From: Pseudarthrobacter phenanthrenivorans Sphe3
Lineage (GTDB): Bacteria > Actinomycetota > Actinomycetes > Actinomycetales > Micrococcaceae
Assembly: GCF_000189535.1 (NCBI RefSeq)
Contig: NC_015145.1
Coordinates: 1,364,001-1,428,000 of the forward strand
Direction: 5' to 3'
DNA length: 64,000 bases
Notes under the pieces: generated by a model
The model's database searches: none
What the model saw: the letters and a program-made list of their open reading frames with translations, nothing else
What the model was told of the DNA's origin: nothing
Translations under genes and position numbers: made by a program
Shown here: piece by piece, positions 59,371-64,000 of the stretch
How the letters are laid out: each line of letters opens with the position of its first letter
How positions within the stretch are numbered: position 1 is the stretch's first letter

Positions 59371-59399
59371 ATGTGCATTTATGCAGATAGCCTCTGCAT
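59371..59399. promoter_or_regulatory. Putative LysR-regulon site upstream of the MFS gene
   Basis: ATGTGCAT (59371-59378) is followed by a perfect palindrome ATGCAGA-N5-TCTGCAT (59381-59399). ATGTGCA also forms the arm of the palindrome at 63128-63145, next to the LysR gene. This suggests one regulator for both promoters. Confidence 0.45.
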
Positions 59400-59528
59400 G
59401 ATTCGCCGTTGAGCTTGCCGTTCAGGCGGACCATACTCGTTGGGACCCGGCGGTTCGTGGCCAAAATCACACGTATCCGCCACGACTGTCCCAGTGGTGT
59501 CGAAGAAGACGCCCGAAGGAGTTCATCA

Positions 59529-60911
59529 ATGAGTACGGAAAAGTCCGCCGCGCGGCGGCCCGAGGAAACCGACGTCAAGTCCTCAGGCCTGAAGAAGGTC
59601 GTCACGGCCTCCATGGCCGGCACCGTGGTTGAGTGGTATGAGTTCTTCCTTTACGCCTCCGCCGCAACGCTGGTGTTCGGCAAGCTGTTCTTCCCCAACT
59701 CCGGCACCGAGCTGGACGGCATCATCGCAGCCTTCGTCACCTACGCGGTCGGCTTCGTTGCCCGCCCCATCGGCGGCATCGTCTTCGGCCACTTCGGCGA
59801 CAAATTCGGCCGCAAGCAGCTCCTGCAGCTGAGCATCATCCTGGTGGGTGTGGCCACATTCCTCATGGGCTGCCTGCCAACCTTTGCGCAGATCGGCTAC
59901 TGGGCGCCGGCGCTCCTGGTGTTCCTGCGCTTCGTCCAAGGCTTCGCGGTGGGCGGCGAATGGGGCGGCGCTGTGCTCCTTGTCGCCGAGCACAGCCCCA
60001 ACAAGTCCCGCGGCTTCTGGTCAAGCTGGCCGCAGTCCGCGGTCCCCATGGGAAACCTGCTCGCCACCGCCGTGCTGTTCACCCTGTCCTCCACCCTTTC
60101 CCCGGAAGCGTTCCTCGGCTGGGGCTGGCGCGTAGCCTTCTGGCTCTCCGCAGTGATCGTCATCATCGGCTACTACATCCGCACCAAGGTCCAGGACGCG
60201 CCGATCTTCCTTGAGGCCCGCAAGGAAGTCACTTCCGAGAACAAGGGCTACGGCGTTGCCGAAGTATTCCGCCGGTACCCGCGCGGCGTATTCACTGCCA
60301 TGGGCCTGCGCTTCGCGGAAAACATCCTCTACTACCTCGTGGTCACGTTCTCCATCACCTATCTGAAGGTGGTTGTGCAGACGGACACCTCCCGCATCCT
60401 GCTCCTCCTGCTGGTGGCACACTTCATCCACTTCTGTGCAGTCCCGCTGGTGGGCAGGATGTCCGATGCCCTGGGACGCCGCCCGGTCTACATGGCCGGT
60501 ACGATCCTCGCCGGAACCTGGGGCTTCTTCGCGTTCCCCATGATGGATACCGCCAACGACCTCATCATCCTGGCCGCCATCACGATCGGCCTGCTGTTCC
60601 ACGCACTCATGTACGCCGGCCAGCCGTCCATCATGGCCGAGATGTTCCCCACCCGCATGCGGTACTCGGGCGTTTCCCTCGGCTACCAGGTGACCTCCAT
60701 CGTGGCCGGCTCGCTGGCGCCCATCATCGCCAGCTCGCTGCTGGGCAGCTTCGGCTCGTCCGTTCCGGTGGCGTTCTACCTCCTGGCCGCCTGCGTGGTG
60801 ACCGCGATATCGGTGTTCTTCCTCAAGGAAACCCGCGGCATCTCGCTGCACGATGTCGACGCCGCCGACGCCCAGGGCACCGCCGACCTCCTGGCCGCCG
60901 CCAAGAAATAA
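59529..60911 (+). CDS. MFS transporter, metabolite:H+ symporter (MHS) type
   Basis: 460 residues from ATG 59529 behind CGAAGGAG; an in-frame ATG at 59409 is not supported. Twelve membrane segments are expected. The MHS-type loop motif GHFGDKFGRKQLLQLSI lies after TM2, and GFAVGGEWGGAVLLVAEHSP lies around TM4-5, as in proline/betaine, shikimate, citrate and alpha-ketoglutarate transporters. The start VVEWYEFFLYASAATLVF is typical of this group. The substrate is unknown. It precedes a zinc alcohol dehydrogenase gene by 113 bp and may import that enzyme's substrate or a precursor. Confidence 0.93.
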   Translation: MSTEKSAARRPEETDVKSSGLKKVVTASMAGTVVEWYEFFLYASAATLVFGKLFFPNSGTELDGIIAAFVTYAVGFVARPIGGIVFGHFGDKFGRKQLLQLSIILVGVATFLMGCLPTFAQIGYWAPALLVFLRFVQGFAVGGEWGGAVLLVAEHSPNKSRGFWSSWPQSAVPMGNLLATAVLFTLSSTLSPEAFLGWGWRVAFWLSAVIVIIGYYIRTKVQDAPIFLEARKEVTSENKGYGVAEVFRRYPRGVFTAMGLRFAENILYYLVVTFSITYLKVVVQTDTSRILLLLLVAHFIHFCAVPLVGRMSDALGRRPVYMAGTILAGTWGFFAFPMMDTANDLIILAAITIGLLFHALMYAGQPSIMAEMFPTRMRYSGVSLGYQVTSIVAGSLAPIIASSLLGSFGSSVPVAFYLLAACVVTAISVFFLKETRGISLHDVDAADAQGTADLLAAAKK

Positions 60912-61024
60912 CCGCCCGGAAGTAGTCCCCACGGCACAGCACCATGGACACGGCAGCTGCCCGGACCTGCACCCAGCGCAGGCCCGGGCAGTTGCCTGTC
61001 CGCAAACATAAAAGTCAGGAACCC

Positions 61025-62143
61025 ATGCGCGCAGCAGTCCTCTCCTCCACAGTTCCTTCCGGGACCAGCTATGCCCAGGCGCAGCCCCTGGTGATCCAGG
61101 AGCTCAGCCGTCCCGAGCCCCGCGCCGGCGAGCTGGGGGTCACCATCACCTACTCCAGCCTGTGCCACTCAGACCTGTCAGTGGTGGACGGATCCCGTGT
61201 CCGGCCGCTTCCCATGGCGCTGGGGCACGAGGCCGTGGGGCGGGTGGCGGCAGTGGGTGATGGCGTCACCGATGTTGCAGTGGGGGACCACGTGGTCCTT
61301 GTTTTCGTTCCGAGCTGCGGTTCCTGCCGGGCCTGCCGGGCGGGGAGGCCTGCCCTTTGCCACCGGGCCGCCGACGTCAACGGCTCGGGTGACCTGCTGC
61401 ACGGCGAGGCGCTGCTGCGCACTCCGGCGGGGGAGCGGATCAACCACCATCTGGGGGTGTCCGCCTTCGCGGATTACGCGGTGGTTGCCCGCGAGTCTGT
61501 GGTGGTGATCGACGACGACGTTCCCGACACAGTCGCGGCCATGTTCGGTTGCGCCGTGCTCACCGGAATGGGAGCCGTCCTCAACACGGCCGACATCCGG
61601 GAAGGCCAGTCGGTTGCCGTCTTCGGCCTCGGCGCCGTGGGGCTTTCGGCCGTCATGGCGGCCGCGCTCGCCGGTGCCTCCGCCGTCATTGCCATTGATC
61701 CCAACACTGCCAAGCACGGACTTGCCACGAAGTGCGGGGCAACCTCAGTGGGAACCCCGGAGGACGCCGCGCGCCTGATCGCGGAAGCCGCCGGAGACGG
61801 GGTGGACATCGCGGTCGAGGCCGTGGGCTCGGCCCGGGTGATGGCCTCCTGTCTAGGACAGGTGACAAGGGGTGGCGCGGTGGTCTCCGTCGGCCTGCCG
61901 CACCCCTCCGCAGAGCTGACGGTGCCTGCGCTGCAGTTTGCCGGCGCAGGCAAGCGACTGCTGGGCTCATACATGGGCGACGCCGTACCGGAGCGGGACA
62001 TTCCCCTCTACCTTGGATACTGGCGCGGGGGGAAGCTCCCGGTTGAGCTGCTGCACACTGACACCAGGCCGCTGGCGGAGATCAACGAAGGCCTCGATGC
62101 GCTCGCCGCCGGGCAGGTGGTGAGGCGGCTTTTCCAGGCCTGA
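61025..62143 (+). CDS. Zinc-dependent alcohol dehydrogenase family protein
   Basis: 372 residues from ATG 61025 with AGGA upstream. Catalytic zinc ligands are in SLCHSDLSV and LGHEAVG. The structural zinc Cys cluster is CGSCRACRAGRPALC. The coenzyme motif is GLGAVGLSAVMAA, with a following acidic residue (IAIDP) that favours NAD over NADP. The class III-like length and the GVSAFADYAVVARESVVVIDDD segment fit medium-chain alcohol dehydrogenases acting on aromatic or other primary alcohols. It is on the same strand as the MFS gene upstream and convergent with the LysR gene. Confidence 0.92.
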   Translation: MRAAVLSSTVPSGTSYAQAQPLVIQELSRPEPRAGELGVTITYSSLCHSDLSVVDGSRVRPLPMALGHEAVGRVAAVGDGVTDVAVGDHVVLVFVPSCGSCRACRAGRPALCHRAADVNGSGDLLHGEALLRTPAGERINHHLGVSAFADYAVVARESVVVIDDDVPDTVAAMFGCAVLTGMGAVLNTADIREGQSVAVFGLGAVGLSAVMAAALAGASAVIAIDPNTAKHGLATKCGATSVGTPEDAARLIAEAAGDGVDIAVEAVGSARVMASCLGQVTRGGAVVSVGLPHPSAELTVPALQFAGAGKRLLGSYMGDAVPERDIPLYLGYWRGGKLPVELLHTDTRPLAEINEGLDALAAGQVVRRLFQA

Positions 62144-62212
62144 AACCGGTCCGGCGGCCGGTATCCCGGGCATTCAACGCCAGACCGCGAGCAGCCCAGC
62201 GTCCTAACAGCC

Positions 62213-63112
62213 TCAGGCAGCCAGCAGATCCTGGCGCTCCGCCACCTGATGCTGGAGCGCCCCGATCACGGCCTGCACCCGGGCGGACCGCAGCGACTCC
62301 GGGCGTGCCACTGCCCAGATGGGGACCTGGCGCTGGAACGCCTCGGGGAGCACCGGAACGAACTCCGGGTTGCGCGCCACCATGAAGTTCGGCAGGAGCC
62401 CGATCCCGGCGCCCTGGCGCACGGCCTCCACCTGGGCAAAGATGCTCGTGGCCTGGAAGCTGGACTTCGGCATCGGCAGCTGCGAGGACCGGTGCCCCAG
62501 CTCGGCCACCTGGAGCGCCGACTCAACGTAAGAGACAAAGCCGTGGTGCCCCACGCCGTCGGGTGTTTCCGGCAAGCCGTGCTCCGCCGCGTAGGCGGGG
62601 CTGGCGTAAAGCCGGAGGAAGTAGTTGGTCAGGAAGATGGCCTGGGCGTTGCTCACGTCGGTGCGGCCCACCACCACCTCGAGGTCCACGCCGGAGCGGT
62701 TCTGGCTGACCCTGCGTGTGGCGCTCAACATCTCCACATTCAGCAGTGGATGCCGCTGCTGCAGGCGGACCAGCGCCGGCGTCACGAATTCAGCGCCGAA
62801 ACCGTCCGAGGTGCTGATGCGCACCATGCCTGACAGGGCGTCCCGGTCCTGGCTGGTGGCAGCGGCCAGTGAACCGAGTGTTTCCTCGATCCTTTCCGCC
62901 GCGGCCATGGCAGAAGCGCCGAGCTCCGTCAGTTCCCACCCGTGCGGGCTGCGCTCCAGGGTCCGGCCGCCCAACTGCCTGTCGAGGGCAAGGATCCGGC
63001 GCGAGATGGTGGTGTGCGTTGTGCCCAGCGCCTCAGCCACGGCGTTGAAACGCCCCAGCCGGGCCACCGTCAGCAGAATCAGCAAGTCGTCCGGACTCGG
63101 TAGCTGTGCCAT
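62213..63112 (-). CDS. LysR-family transcriptional regulator
   Basis: 299 residues from ATG 63112; longer in-frame starts upstream run through the divergent promoter region and are unlikely. The winged helix is DDLLILLTVARLGRFNAVAEALGTTHTTISRRILALDRQL, with a Thr-Thr-Ile-Ser recognition helix, followed by the effector domain (DGFGAEFVTPALVRLQQRHPLLNVEML). It is divergent from the hydroxyisobutyrate-dehydrogenase-like gene, and a perfect palindrome lies just upstream of its start. It probably controls that gene and, through the related site, the MFS-dehydrogenase pair. Confidence 0.93.
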   Translation of the reverse strand: MAQLPSPDDLLILLTVARLGRFNAVAEALGTTHTTISRRILALDRQLGGRTLERSPHGWELTELGASAMAAAERIEETLGSLAAATSQDRDALSGMVRISTSDGFGAEFVTPALVRLQQRHPLLNVEMLSATRRVSQNRSGVDLEVVVGRTDVSNAQAIFLTNYFLRLYASPAYAAEHGLPETPDGVGHHGFVSYVESALQVAELGHRSSQLPMPKSSFQATSIFAQVEAVRQGAGIGLLPNFMVARNPEFVPVLPEAFQRQVPIWAVARPESLRSARVQAVIGALQHQVAERQDLLAA

Positions 63113-63127
63113 TCCTGCCTTCCAGCT

Positions 63128-63145
63128 ATGTGCATCCGTGCACAT
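63128..63145. promoter_or_regulatory. Palindromic LysR operator candidate
   Basis: ATGTGCA-TCCG-TGCACAT is a perfect 7-4-7 inverted repeat located 16 bp upstream of the LysR start and between the two divergent genes. The same ATGTGCA sequence occurs before the MFS gene at 59371. Confidence 0.6.
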
Positions 63146-63247
63146 GCCATCTGTGATTTTTTGCCTTGATTGCACTATAGCCGGGTGTGAGGGTGGACAC
63201 AGGACCTTACGGCCGCCGGTCGGAGACAAAGCAAAGGAGCTAATGCC

Positions 63248-64000
63248 ATGGCAGTAATTGGTTGGATAGGTTTGGGCAACATGGGCGGGTCCATGTCGGT
63301 AAATCTCGCCAAGGCCGGGCACGAGGTGCGCGGCTTCGACCTCAATCCGGCTGCCCTGGCGGCGGCTGAGGCCGGCGGCGTCAAGCCCGCCGGAAGCATT
63401 GCGGAGGCTGTGGAGGGAGCGGACGTCGTTTTTACCATGCTTCCCAAGGGCGAGCACGCCAAGGCCGTGTACCAGGGGCCGGACGGAGTCCTGGCCCACG
63501 CCGACACGCGAACCCTTCTGGTGGATTCCTCCACCATCGATATAGCCTCCGCGCAGGAACTGCACGACGCCGCTGCTGCCGCCGGCTACCGCTTCGTTGA
63601 TGCGCCTGTCTCCGGCGGCATGAGCGGAGCAAAGGCTGGGACGCTGACCTTCATGGTGGGCGGTGAGGACGGTGCAGTGGCCGACGCCACGGAGTACATC
63701 CGGCCCATGGCCGCCAACATCATTCCGACAGGCGGCGCCACCACGGGCCAGGCAGCGAAAATCTGCAACAACCTCATGCTGTTCATCAACCTTGCGTCAA
63801 CCGCCGAGGGCGCGGTGCTGGCCGACCGGCTTGGCCTGGACAAGCAGGTCTTTTGGGACATCGCTTCGGTCTCTTCGGGCGACAGCTGGGCACTGCGGAC
63901 CTGGTACCCGGTTCCGGGCGTCGTGGACACCGCCGCCTCAAACAACGACTTCGCGCCCACTTTCACCACGGAGCTGGCCAACAAGGACATCGGCCTGGCC
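63248..64000 (+). CDS. mmsB: 3-hydroxyisobutyrate dehydrogenase-like protein (3' end outside window)
   Basis: 251 codons are present from ATG 63248, eight bases after AAAGGAG; the frame runs through the window edge. The N-terminal dinucleotide motif GWIGLGNMGGSM is followed by the family's substrate motif DAPVSGGMSGAKAGTLTFMVGG and the catalytic Lys171 in GQAAKICNNLML. It should oxidise 3-hydroxyisobutyrate (valine catabolism) or a similar beta-hydroxyacid with NAD. Divergence from LysR suggests inducible expression. The gene symbol is used for the family; the substrate could also be another hydroxy acid. Confidence 0.88.
   Translation, partial: MAVIGWIGLGNMGGSMSVNLAKAGHEVRGFDLNPAALAAAEAGGVKPAGSIAEAVEGADVVFTMLPKGEHAKAVYQGPDGVLAHADTRTLLVDSSTIDIASAQELHDAAAAAGYRFVDAPVSGGMSGAKAGTLTFMVGGEDGAVADATEYIRPMAANIIPTGGATTGQAAKICNNLMLFINLASTAEGAVLADRLGLDKQVFWDIASVSSGDSWALRTWYPVPGVVDTAASNNDFAPTFTTELANKDIGLA

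Overview
The window is a 64 kb stretch of high-GC actinobacterial chromosome, most likely from Arthrobacter/Pseudarthrobacter (Micrococcaceae). The basis is strong GC bias at third codon positions, many GTG starts and 4-bp stop/start overlaps, an acyl-CoA carboxylase epsilon subunit, actinobacterial SAM-IV riboswitches, a DUF222 HNH protein and a GatCAB-LigA core. No phage, insertion sequence, CRISPR array, rRNA or tRNA gene was found. Almost all sequence is coding, and the longest gene-free stretches (about 310-320 bp) hold structured RNA leaders.

Layout. 1-4.6 kb: partial TetR regulator, small secreted protein, DAACS symporter and DUF885 peptidase-like protein. 4.6-10.2 kb: acyl-CoA carboxylase beta and epsilon subunits (minus strand), divergent from an SDR; then biotin protein ligase, a bacterial PH-domain membrane protein and a class III adenylate cyclase with an Rv1264-like regulatory half. 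10.2-33.7 kb: the centrepiece, one long plus-strand array of overlapping genes. It starts with a hairpin-rich leader of about 300 nt. It then encodes a 2036-residue surface protein of Ig/cadherin-like and FN3 repeats, a MoxR ATPase, a DUF58 protein, a transglutaminase-fold membrane protein whose catalytic Cys is replaced by Asp, a zinc-ribbon/RDD/FHA protein, a PP2C phosphatase, a second FHA protein carrying a coding minisatellite, a transmembrane Ser/Thr kinase, an FHA-like/winged-helix protein, and an EssC-type FtsK/SpoIIIE ATPase with an N-terminal FHA domain. A proline-rich surface-anchored protein follows a hairpin. The first part resembles the bifidobacterial PFNA cluster; its coupling to a type VII-like ATPase without WXG100, EccB/D/E or mycosin genes is the most unusual biology here.

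33.7-42 kb: NAD-dependent DNA ligase, an inositol-phosphatase-like protein, a GNAT acetyltransferase and a Rid protein, then a CitA/CitB-type two-component system divergent from a CitMHS citrate carrier. 42-46.2 kb: gatC-gatA-gatB, followed by a DUF5666-like secreted protein bracketed by two related palindromic repeat units.

46.2-52.8 kb: amino-acid catabolism. A LysR regulator is divergent from tdh-kbl (threonine to glycine), followed by a DAO-type FAD oxidoreductase, imidazolonepropionase and a DeoR regulator with a palindromic operator. 52.9-56.4 kb: CPBP-family membrane protein, DUF222/HNH protein and a glyoxalase-like protein. 56.4-59.3 kb: metY and metX, each behind its own SAM-IV riboswitch. 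59.5-64 kb: MHS-type MFS transporter, zinc alcohol dehydrogenase, LysR regulator and a 3-hydroxyisobutyrate-dehydrogenase-like gene cut by the window edge. Related ATGTGCAT-containing palindromes in two of its promoter regions suggest a small catabolic regulon.
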